Of a stretch of DNA of 64,000 nt, positions 23,501 through 34,500 are shown piece by piece (within the stretch, counting starts at the first letter, position 1; the number at the start of each line of letters is the position of its first letter). This stretch comes from Brachionus plicatilis (Eukaryota; Rotifera; Eurotatoria; Ploima; Brachionidae). The notes under the pieces were generated by a model. That model saw only the letters and a program-made list of their open reading frames with translations. It was not told the origin of the DNA and searched no databases. Position numbers and translations under genes: made by a program. The stretch lies in contig QEOQ01000344.1 in the NCBI GenBank assembly GCA_010279815.1, positions 219,189-283,188 of the forward strand, given 5' to 3'.

Positions 23501-25835
23501 ATAAAGCTGGGGAGCTACGCAGGTTACTTTTTTATACTTTTTAATTTTCTGTACCCAAAAAATTCCATTAATTTTCTTTAGAAGAGATATCATTTTGCAG
23601 CAAAAGCAACTTTAAAATGTATATTCTTAAAAATAAAATTAACGCCTAGTTACTCGCATATAAAGCTCTGATTCGTGTATCTTAAATTGTTTATTTATTT
23701 TGTGAGAGTAAAGAAAATTTTTTTGTTAGAGTAAGAGTTAAATTAGAGCTAAATTTTTTGAAAAATATTCTATATAAATTGTATTATCTAGCTAATTCAA
23801 TTTTAATTGTTTTAGCATAGAAACTATGTAATTAACTCTAAAATAAAAAAGATTGGATTTGGGATTTTCTGTTGATTCCACAATGTGAGTTTACGTAAAA
23901 TAATAATTAGATCTTAGATTTCTGTTAGAATAGAACTGAGTAATTCTGTTCCATCAATTGTCATACTGTCGGCAAATTATAAAGCAAGTTTAGAATCACA
24001 CAATCGAAACAATTTTTTTATTTTTAATTATTTTTTTTCTTATTCAAAACAAAAAAATATTAAGACAATATAAAGATTCCTTCTATCTTATTTTCTTTAA
24101 GTTTTTTTTTATTCTTAGTTTTATTTTTAACTTTTTTTGAATCGCTTAAAAATGATAAGAAGCATATTTATGATGTAAAAAAGGTGAAATTTTAACCATC
24201 GTCTTTACAACACTTTTCAAGGGCTTTTTAAAATAAAGATAAAATTCAAAAATTTATTTTTTAAGTAATTTTAAAAATAAATTAATTAGATTGATTTTCA
24301 TACATTTGTAATTTGAATTTTCAAAAAATCAGAGAGAGTTATCCTAAATTAAATCCTGCTCAAATGTAAAACACTTCAATCTCCAAAAGGTAAAGACAAT
24401 GAGAATATATAAAGTAAAAATCTTTTCTGTACTTTTTGTACTATATGGTAATTTTAATTTTTTGGGGCTGTTCTTTTTTAAACGTTCTTTATTTTTTGAC
24501 TTTTTAATAAATAGTTTAAACATTAATTTTTATTTTAAATAATATTTGTCTAACTTACAACAAACCTGAAATTCTATACCAGTGCTCCACCATTTTATTT
24601 TAAAGGAAAAGTTCCTTTTTTCTTAATAAATTGTGTTAAAAAAATTTAAAAAGTCTAATTCTAAATTTACAGGAATGATATTATTTTTTGAATTAAAAAT
24701 AAACAATATATTTTGTCATTTTCAGAATTGAAATGTTTTGTTAGATGAAAAAAATGAGGATTTAATACAATAGAAAATATGAATTTATTGGAAAGGCTAA
24801 ATTAGTCATCATCTTTTGGAAAGTAATTTAAAAATAACTTTATTGTTATTTTGAGTTGAGTAGAATTTTTTAATACTTTTAAAGAGAGATGAATTCTCAA
24901 AATGAAAAATTTTTTTATATTTTTTAAAAAGGTCCACATTGAGTCCAAATAAACCTAAAATTTATTTTAATGGCACTGTTAAACTCAATATTCCAATTGA
25001 TTGGTATCGTAGAATCCTTCCTTTGCCAAATGGTGATCTAGTCAGAGGAAGTCGAGGGAATTTAATTGAAATTTGGGATTTACAAAAAGGAATAATAAAG
25101 AGAAATTTGACCAGTGTGTATACTAATCCGTGGGTCTTTGGCCTTTTGTCAAATGGTAATTTAGTTGCTGGATATTACCACAATAAAACACTTTTAGTTT
25201 GGGATTTAAAAATAACAAATGGTGATCCGCTGAAAAGGATAATACAAACTAATGACACTTTTTACTGTATGACTGTATTAAAAAATGATGATTTGGCAAT
25301 TGGTAAGAATGGAAATGATATAATAATAAGAGATTCTCAAAATGGATTGATTAAAAAGAAGCTTGTTGGACATACTTTGCATGTTTATCAAATAATTGAA
25401 TTACCAAATGGCAATTTGGCAAGTTGTTCGCATGACAAAACTGTTAAAGTATGGAATATTTCAAATAGTTCTGTAATTAAATCAATTACTCATGAAACGT
25501 ATGTTGGTTCGATTACTTTCTTACCAAATGGTTATTTGGTTAGTGGTCTTTATAATGGAGCAATAAACATTTGGAATTTAGAAACAAATCAATTGATAAG
25601 GAATTTAATAGGACATTCATTACCAGGTATTTGTGTTAATAACTGTTTGCATGTTTTAGAGAATGGTGATTTATTGACTGGTTCTTATGACAAAACCATC
25701 AAAGTTTGGAATCCATCTGATGGCACAGGCAAGTTTACATCACAATCCCACCAATCTTCTGTCTATCAATTGGCTGTTTTACCAAGTAGCAATTTTATAA
25801 GTTCATCCGCTAATGAACTTATTGTTTGGAATTAA
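17539..25835 (+). CDS. Gene B: secreted VWD-EGF protein with C-terminal seven-bladed WD40 domain
   Basis: Predicted exons: 17539-17590, 17652-17697, 17754-18126, 18201-18433, 18491-18673, 18736-18838, 18894-19022, 19093-19246, 20079-20263, 20343-21061, 24932-25835. Phases all match and sum to 1026 aa. Signal peptide MKLIFILIIGINFVENLQC. The VWD domain runs over about residues 18-235 (CSAKFNHYITTFDHLQYGF, then GLCGRWDGKKDNDL). Next come a Cys-rich piece (CTECMLMSERSFYCPCDDF), a Ser/Thr linker, an EGF-like module near 412-440 (CPNGCSGNGVC...CECKQPFGGNDC) and a 240-residue unknown domain with NQTNQT sequons and many Cys. Seven WD blades end the protein. The exon 10 donor GA|GTAAGT fits the phase of the WD exon, but their 3.9-kb separation leaves room for a different 5' partner for the WD exon. 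Confidence 0.8.
23880..24000 (+). pseudogene. LINE RT C-terminal remnant
   Basis: The sequence GAACTGAGTAATTCTGTTCC...AAATTATAAAGCAAG aligns by eye with the better preserved LINE ends at 47100-47200 and 50870-50960 (GTGLSHSISLVERLVKEYK). No open frame remains. Confidence 0.5.
24399..24447 (+). other. Candidate signal-peptide exon upstream of the gene B WD40 exon
   Basis: ATG followed by MRIYKVKIFSVLFVLYG and a donor G|GTAATTTT. It looks like a short signal-peptide exon, but it ends in phase 1 whereas the WD40 exon needs two leftover bases. Direct joining would therefore break frame and an extra exon would be required. It is possibly the relic of a separate WD40 gene first exon. Confidence 0.25.
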
Positions 25836-26123
25836 TCTTAACAATTATTGGAACCTTTTTTAACTTTTCATAATCATTTAATAAATCAATAACTAAAAAG
25901 CAGTTAATTTTCAATTTAATCAATTGAATTTATTTTTTCTTTTTTAAAGTTTAATCTTTTTATTTAAGTTATCCAATAAAACTGGCGTAACAAAACATTT
26001 TAATAAAACTGTATTTCTTAAAATAAATAAAAAAAATAAAGGTTTGTTATATTCGAAAATTTTCATTACCTAAATGAGACTTAATTAAAAGAAATAAAAA
26101 GCTATTTCTTTAATCTATTAATA

Positions 26124-26480
26124 ACATTTTAGTCGCTCTGAAGTATTTATCAGATGGAATAAAATAAAAATCCTAATTTTCTTTCAACTTTGTATTGCAA
26201 GATTTTTTCTTTATTTTTTCTAAATTTTTTTTCTTTAAATTTTCAACTTACATTTTTTTGAAAAACTTTAACTTTAGTGGGGGCTTTGGCACCAGAGTTC
26301 AAAAAAGGCTTTATAAAAATAATTTTTATGATAATGGAAGTTTAAAATCTCAACTTTGAATTTAATTTTTAAATTCGGCAACTTTAGATTAAAATAAATT
26401 GGTAAAATTTTTAAAATTTTCAGCTTAGAATGTTTTTGTTCTGGGTCAATCCGATTGATTTCAAGGATAAAATGTTATTT
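26124..26480 (-). pseudogene. Partial copy of an hnRNP L exon with its introns
   Basis: Close match to 44172-44365 joined to 45187-45300, with the large exon between them missing. It contains the hnRNP L RRM4 first-strand exon (PFLNSGAKAPTKVKVFQK versus LFLNAGAKAPTKVKVFQK) with acceptor and donor preserved. It is one base shorter in the A-run, so the frame is lost. It sits in the 3' flank of gene B, 18 kb from the source gene. Confidence 0.8.
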
Positions 26481-26641
26481 TTTTAAAATCCATTGATTAT
26501 AAATAATCTTTAGAATCAAGAATTTGTTTGATTAAATTTTTGAAAAAAAAATTTAATATTTTTCGGAATTTAAAATTAAAAAAGTCACCTTGGAAAATTA
26601 TCAAAACTTTTCTCTTTTATTTTAGATTATACTTTCAATTA

Positions 26642-26720
26642 ATAGGTAAATTGAGGTTCATGATCAAAAGTAAATTTCAAATCAAAAATTTTTGTTTTTC
26701 ATTTATTATTATGGTGAAAA
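26642..26720. repeat. MITE end fragment
   Basis: Begins AGGTAAATTGAGGTTCATGATC, matching the left end of the element at 58592-59107. No right end was found. The flanks 26481-26641 and 26721-27214 contain no supportable gene. Confidence 0.5.
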
Positions 26721-27214
26721 ATTAAAAATATTCTTAATTAGTTCTTTAATGAATTAGTTTAAAATAAGTTCCCTATATATTGGTTTTTCAAGAAAAAAAG
26801 TTACCTAATTGAGGAGATAGAGAATATCGTACTAAAAAAAATTTCTTTTAAAGTAAAGTTTTGAATCTTTTTTCCTATTTTTTCCTCTCACCAAAAACTT
26901 TTGGTGGATTATAAAGACTTAACACAGAAATTTGGTTATTTTTTCTTAAATTAATCTTTATGCAAATGATTTCAGAATAAAAGGAGTCAAATGAAAAGTC
27001 TGGTATAAATTTTATTCCTTCCTTGACTTAAATTACTAAATCTTCTCCAAATTTATTTCGAGGTTTTACTATTTTTTGGTAGTTATTGAAGTCTAGGCAA
27101 AAATTTGATTCATTCAAATCAACATAAATTTCATTAGCAAGTAAGATAAGTCATTAAAATTTCCCTTAATTAACCATATTGGGGAGATCAAAAGATAAAA
27201 TAAGATAAATTGCT

Positions 27215-27880
27215 CGGATAAAATCTTTTCACTTGATTTTCCTGCTGGTAAAATTACTTAAAATCTTGTAGATGGCCCTCTTAGACAGGTGTGTTAAGGA
27301 ATTAAGAACTTGCTTGAAATGCTAGCCTTGAATCCTTGCTAAAGTTTGTGTCTGTGTGATATTCTAGTGTATTTGGTTTTTGTTTTACATCATCATCACT
27401 TCTTGGTTTTGTATGAGTCTCGTCTTGTTTCAATTGAAGTTTAATTAGGTCAATTTTGAATTTGTCAAATTACTTGAGTTTGAGCATTTTTTAGTCAATT
27501 GCTTTTTTGCTGAAATCTTTGACATGTTAAATCTTTAACTGGGCATTTGGCTATGTTCTGCATATGTTATCTACAACTTTAGGATACGAAACTTTTACCC
27601 GTCTTTCTCCGTTTTTTGAGCAGTTGGTTATCAAAGTCAGGATAAAATTGAAAATGAAAGATACAATCCTTTTTAGGATCCGGGACTTTATTCGCATCTT
27701 CAAGCTTATAAAAGGTTCCATTGATGTTGATTTCTTGACCAAAAATTTCTTCCGCAACAAATGTGGCTTCAAATTCGATTATCCATATTTTATTCAATGA
27801 GAAGTGGAAAATTGATGTAATTGTTTTATTCTCTACTTGGTTAGGGGTAACATCAAACGCATCAAAAAAACTTTGTGGGT
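27215..27880 (-). pseudogene. Retroelement ORF1/gag-like remnant, copy 2
   Basis: Same RRM-like region as copy 1, here better preserved (NKIWIIEFEATFVAEEIFGQ, KVPDPKKDCIFHFQFYPDF, RRVKVSYPKVVDN). The CCHC knuckle of copy 1 is missing, while about 200 bp of C-terminal sequence absent from copy 1 is kept. Stops are present. Confidence 0.7.
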
Positions 27881-28069
27881 AACTGGTTTGAAAAATTTTT
27901 AAAAATCCAGAATCTTTTTGGGTTTGTATTGGTAATCGACATTGCTAGCACAAATTTTAGCAGTTAATGTGTAAAGTGATGACGCTTTATGTTTAAATTT
28001 CAAATTTTCAAATTTTTTTTGCAAAGCCTAATGACGATTTTTATAAATTATAATTTTTTGTATTTAATT

Positions 28070-28095
28070 TATATTAAAAAAATTTTTAATCAGTT
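28070..28095. other. Unoccupied target site matching MULE elements E1/E2
   Basis: TTATATTAAAAAAATTTTTAA here corresponds to TTATATTAAAATAAT before E1 joined to AAAATAATTTTTGA after E2 in block 1. The sequence on both sides continues collinearly, so this is the locus without the 3.2 kb of insertions. Confidence 0.85.
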
Positions 28096-28521
28096 TAAAA
28101 ATTAAGCTTCAAACTTATCTTTAATTTTTTACACTTGAATTTTTTAAGTTTTCCAAATGTCAGATCCAAGCGTTACACTTGAAAAAATCAAGTGTTGAGT
28201 TTAATTGTTAATTGTAACTGTAAACAATCATACTCACGCTTAACACTTTAATATTTTAAGTATGAAAGTATGATTGCTGGTTAAAAAACGTTAAATTAGA
28301 AATAATTTAAATGTAAAAAAAAAAGAATAAGATAAAACAAATAAATAATAAGCAATAAAACTTTGAATTCAAATCTGACATATATCGTTATTTAATTCAA
28401 AATAAAAGAATAAAAGAAATCGAAAAAATAATATTTATATTTGATTTAAATTTTTTAAAATATAAATCATTTATTGTCTATAAGACATTAAACTTTAAAA
28501 AAAATTTAAATCATTTAAAAA

Positions 28522-31500
28522 ATGAAATTAATTTTTATTTTAATAATCGGAATTAATTTTGTAGAAAATTTGCGTGTAATTTAAATAAAATTGATTTTAC
28601 AATTTTTTTCAATTTAATAAATTAAACACTCAAGAATGTTCTGCCAAATTTAACCACTACATTACTACATTTGACCATTTGTAAAAATATTCTAATTTAT
28701 CTGAAAAAAAATCAAAAAATTTAAATTTAAATCAGGCAATATGGATTTCAGTATGATGGTGACCATTTTATTATGTACGATGATTTTAAGAATACAAGAG
28801 TGACTTCCGGTTTTCAAAAATGCTCTTATGGTTCATGCATCTGTGCTGTCTATGTGCAAAAGAACAGAAAACTGTTCTTTGTTGATTTCTGTAATATTCA
28901 GAGCTACGCTTCTCCCACATCCAAAGTATATGGTGTCTCAGTCGAACAAAACTTTATTGGTCCCAAAGCCATTCGAGAAGTTCCTACATGTCCATTTATT
29001 TCTCCTCTTCACGAAAACAACAAACAAACTTGGGACTCAATACCAACAATTTTGGAGAGTTTCAAATGTGCTCGTCTACAAGGAAGCAGTTATTATACTT
29101 ATTATCTGGTAGAATAAAAATTTAATTAATTAATTAGTTTATTTTTAAATTTTATTTTTAATTAAATTCATTTTTATTCAGATAAGAACTGTTGAAAACC
29201 ATTTTGAAGATTCACTTTTGGTCAAATTTCAAATGAAAAATAGAGGCATGCCAATTTTGACAATTAAAGCTCCCAATTCAGCTAATCGCTCAACTGGTGG
29301 ACTATGTGGTAGATGGGATGGAAAACAAGACACCGATTTGTATGTTCTTGATAGACACGGTGTTGAATCATTTGTATCAGTTTCAAATTTAACTTTAATC
29401 AGAGATTTTTGGAAGTAATGAGTCTTTTTTTTTAAATTAATAAAAATCAATCTTTTTAAAAATGTTAAAAAGTTTAAATTCTGTATACAACAAACAAAGT
29501 GGCCATTCGAAGCGCTGTGCTGAATGCATGCTCATGTCAGAACGAAGTTTCTACTGTCCATGTGATGATTTTAATTTGTTTGATCAGAACAATTACAATC
29601 TTCCACCAAATAGACTTAATTATTGCAAGGTACCAATGCCCGCCTGTGTTGAAAAGTAAGAATTCTAGCTCCAATAATTTGAAAAAATTTTTATTTTAAT
29701 CTTTTTTTTTTCCTAAGATACTTTAACATTCAAACTCCTGATCAGAACATTTCTTCTTCAACTTCGGATTTTCTTACTTCAACTCAATTTCCGTCCCAAA
29801 CTTCATTAATTCCAAATCCAGTAATTGCCGTGACTTTATTTCTTAGATCATCTTTAATATATTTCTTTGATTTAGATAAAATCAGAAGAAGCTTATGATA
29901 TTTGTTGGACAAGTTTTATGAATCATTCTGGTTTGAACAAAAGTTTGTTCAGTGGATGCTTAGATGGAAATGCAACATTCCAGTTTTGTATCAATGATGT
30001 CACAGTAAATATCTAATATAATAATTTTAAGTATGTCAAACATTCTAAGTTTATTTTTAACTTGAAAAAATAAGTTATCAAGTGACCCATCTATTGTGAA
30101 AATTCACATCGAATCATCAATAGATATGACCATTCAGAATATCCTGACTAATCAGTCAAACTGTGATTTAGAAGATCTACAAATGCTTTGTCCGAATGGC
30201 TGCTCTGGAAACGGAGTTTGCAAATTTGGTGAATATTAGTTTTTTTTATATTTCTAATATTTTAGAATTTCGATAATTTTATTTCTCTAATTTTGAAGTT
30301 AAGCTTAGCAATTAATCAAAAAAAAAACTCTTGTTTTTACTAGACCTGACACTTGATGATTTAAGTTAAGAGTAATTTTAAGAAAAATTTGTTTTTTAAA
30401 TGTATTTTAATAATTAATAGACTTTTCAAAGTTTTCAAGTCTAAATTAAATTTGTGAAAAATTGACTCTGATTTAAGAAGAGTGAAATAAATAATTATAT
30501 TACAAGATCGAAAATAATTTAATGGATTAACTTAATTTAATCTAGCATCTTTCTTGCACTGAATCAACTTTATTCTTTATCCAGAAATTTATTTTTCATT
30601 GAAATTTACTTTTTTTAAAGACTTTCGGGTTATAAAAAGTAAAAATTTTACGATTTTTTCAATTTTTTGACATTTTCAAATATTTTTTATTTTATTTTCA
30701 GATTTTAATTAAGATTATCGATATTTTTAATTTATTAAAATATATTTAAAAAAACATATTTTTAGTTAATTTAATTATTTTTAAAGTGAATTTTTTTCAA
30801 TTTCGAAAAAATTTCTAAATTTTTTAAATCTCTTTAAATGTTAATTTAAATATTTCAACTCAAAAATTTTGTTTAATGTTGCATTTAGTATTAATTATCT
30901 ATTTCATAAATAATTGCTTGATCCCTACGATGAATGTAATCTAAATGATCGATATTAAAAAAATTTGACTCCTCAAACTGTTTATTGTAAATCATTTATT
31001 GCTGTGATTTCAGCTGACCATTTTAGGTTTTATAGATTTTTTCTTTAATTTTATTATATAAATTAAGAACAGCGATGTCTTTTGCCCGGATTAATACACC
31101 AAAATTGTTCTTATCCAGGTTTTTTGTTGCTACATATCTTTTATTTTGTCTTTCTAAAATTTGAATTTAAGTAAAATGTGAATGTAAGCAACCATTTGGT
31201 GGGAATGATTGTAGTCAAGATTTAACAAATATCGCAGAATTAAAAATTAGTGCACAGTTTTGTGACTTAAGAACAGAAAATTGTAGTCTAATTAATGGAT
31301 TTGGTTATCCATTTTCTACTAGAGATCCAATTTTTGTCAAACTAGAATACATTGAAGTATTTTTTTATTTTAAATTTTTAATAATGTTAAAATTAAAAGC
31401 ATTAACTTTGAATATTAAAAGTCTTTAATTTAAAGTATGATATTTACAATTGTGAACATATGTTAACAGAAACCTCAGTTGCCGATACAATTACTGACAA

Positions 31501-34500
31501 CAATATTTTGATAAAGCTTTTTTCCATCAAAAGTCTCAATTTATACAAAAACATTCATTCAATTGAAGCTGATTTTGTTTCAAGAGAAAGTCTGGCTTAT
31601 ATTCGTATTTACATAAGTTATTCTAATGAGGGCTTTGTTCAATGGGCAAATGTGACTTTGTATGATTCAAAATGTCGCACTGAAGATAAAAAAAGTGGTC
31701 AGTTAGTCTTTTGGAATGACAGATGTGATATTGAAGGTGTTTGCTACATTAGAAATCAAACAAATCAGACAAATCCTAATTTGATTTGTAATCCAGATGA
31801 ATCCATCCATTCTTGGACTCTAATACCAACACCTGATCCTTTGTGTAATGGAAAGAATGTATGGACCCAATGGTATAATTTTGACTCACCGGATACAGAT
31901 GGAGGAGATTTTGAATTGTATGGTGACTATAAATATGGTTGTAAATATCCAAGTGTTGTTCAAGCGAGAACAGTTGAAGGAATAGAGGCCAATCAAACAG
32001 GACAAGTCAATTGGCTTGTACCATTAAATGGATTTTCTTGCTTTAATAGAGAAAATGAAAATGGATGTGCTGACTATGAAATAAGACAATGCTGTGATCT
32101 ATCAGAAATTAACACCTTTTCAACAAAAATAAGTTCAAGTAAAACAAAAAATGAGTAAGTTAAATATTTATGCTGAAAGAATTTTAAAAAAAATTTATTT
32201 TAAAATGATTATAAGTAATAATTTTTACCAGGGATGAATATATTTTGTAAAGCTCAATTTTGTGTGCCTTGACATTTTTAATGCAAAAATTTTTAATTTT
32301 TTAAAATTTCAAATAGAATTATATAATATTATTGATAGTTTTATTTAGATAATAACTAATTAATTAACTCCCTTTAAAAGATTGGGATTAAAAATCCTTC
32401 AATCATTTAGTTTAACATTTTTAGTAGTAGTAGTTTTGACTGTAGCTGGCTAGTCAGCGAGTGTGCCTTATAAGGCCAACTAAGACAGCTGATGTGATTG
32501 ATTGTTGCTCATCCAGCAATCAATGCCTGCTTTAAAGCTGTTAACATTGGGGGCTTCAACTAATTCATTTGGCAGCGAGTTCCATATGTTAGTGGTTCTG
32601 TTGAAAAAAAAATTATCTCTTTGTTGAAGCCTCGGAATTTCTTTGTGATATTTGAGACAGTAACCTCTTCCTTGGTTTTTGTGACTTTAAGATTGTTTCT
32701 TTTTCAACCAATTCTATTCCATGCATGAACTTGTATAATTGAATTAGATCACCTCTTTTTCTTCTTTCCAACAGATTTGGGATGTTCAAAGCCTTCAATC
32801 TGCTTTCATACGGTTGGTTTCTAATTGAAGAAACAAATTTCGTAGCTCTGCGTTGAACCCTATCAAAATTCTCACAGTCAGAATTAAGAATTGGAGACCC
32901 TACAGGCACTTTATTTAAAAGGTTCTTTATAAATTTTAAATTTAAAATAATTTATATATCATTTGATGAAACATTTTAGTTCCAAATAAAAAGACCTGAA
33001 AATGTAAAATTAAATTCGAAATTTAAATGAAAAAATATATTAATTTTATAAAACTTACTAAAATTTTTTGTTATGTAAAGATTAAAATTAGAATGTAATT
33101 TAAAAAATATATTTCATTTGATGGCATTTTTTTTCTGTTTAACGAATCAATAATTCCAGAAAATAAAGAGTTTTTTTTAATTTTCGAACTAAGAAATCAT
33201 GCTTTTTTATGTAAAATTCACCTCTTAAGTAAAGCCTATAAAAATTTGAAAGACTTAACTGAAAATAATTTTTGGGTGATCACTAGTAAAATTATTCAAA
33301 AGGTATTTACAACTGATACAACCTTTGAAACACAGACCACACAACCAACATTTTCAGCAAACACTTCACAGTAATTTACTTTTTATTCTTTTAATTTTAT
33401 AATTGTAGTGAAAAGAAAGAGAATAAAAAAATTACTTATCTTTTCAATTTATTGATTTATTTAAAAATAACTTTTGTAATTTTTTTTCAATGTTTTCATC
33501 TATTCATCATATCATTTACATTAGGTGTTTTTAAACAGAAACTTTTACTATACTATTATGAAAAATCTCATAGTCTGTAAGATAAAAAGTAAAAAAATAT
33601 TTTGTTCAAAAACGCCATTTTATAATGTTTCCGCATTTTAAATGTCATTGTGAATTTTGGTACAAAAAACAAAATATTAAAAATGCCAAAGCTTAAGAAC
33701 TGAAGGACCAAAACATGATCAGTAAATTGTAGCAGCTGAAACATTCTTTGTACCAACAATTTACTGATTCTGCAAAACTATGCAATAAATGTTCAAAATT
33801 CAGAAAATTGGGAATTTGGGATATTATAATATATATTAAAGATAAAACTCAGCTTTAAATTTTGGTACAGAAGATGTATCAGTTGCTACAATTTACAGAA
33901 CATGTTTTGGTCCGTCAGAATTTAAGCTTAGGCATTTTCTATATTTTTTTTTGTTTTTTGTACCAAAATTCACAATGCCTTATAAAATCCATTCACCTTC
34001 TTTGTAACTCATAAATTTAGATTCCTTTATTTTCAATATAATTAATGAATATTTATTATAAAGAATATCTAAGATTTAAAAAGAAAAAAAATTATATTTT
34101 ACTTTGTTCTTAAATATTCTTTATTTTTTAAATTTTTATCTTTTTTAATGAAAGCTATTTTCTTACTCTTAAAAAAAATTACAATCGAAGGATTTTTACT
34201 TGAAAAACTAAATAGGAACCTAAAATTTGGAATTTTTAAAAAAATCTGTGATCCAGACTTAAAAAAAGAAAAAAAAATTAAAATTCAAAGTTTTGACTTA
34301 ACTCGAAATTGAATAAAAATTTAAGTCAAAGTCCAGACTTAACTTTATCTGAGACCAAATAAAATTGATGCATTTTATTTTATTTTCTCTATTTTAAATC
34401 AAAAGAATTAAAAGATTTTAAGACTTGAGAAACCGCTTTTTTAACTTTAATTAAAAATATCTTTAGAAAAGAAATTAGGCGGTGTTTGAGATTTTCAATA

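Larger units (their letters stand above)
21331..24931. other. Large intron of gene B, mostly degenerate sequence
   Basis: It holds a 126-codon open frame at 22032 that matches no family I know and lacks coding character, an inverted pair of GCGAGTAAC(G/T)AGGCGTTAA words at about 22065 and 23640, and a decayed LINE RT C-terminus at 23880-24000. The last 500 bp resemble the introns preceding the WD40 exons of genes A and C. Confidence 0.5.
27215..32420. repeat. Duplicated block 2 (gene C 5' part), homologous to 13071-21330
   Basis: Near-identical partner of block 1. It includes the same intron sequences, for example the AACAGCGATGTCT and TTGCCCGGATTAAT stretch in the intron before exon 9. It lacks the two MULE elements. 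Similarity ends near 32420, where a minus-strand LINE fragment begins. Confidence 0.9.

Noticed and set aside
24399..24447. Including this segment as an exon of gene B
   Set aside because: It ends in phase 1 while the WD40 exon needs a phase-2 donor, and no linking exon was found. Kept only as a candidate.
33568..33759. 63-aa minus-strand frame
   Set aside because: Falls in the left arm of the GGCATTGTGAA foldback. No coding similarity.
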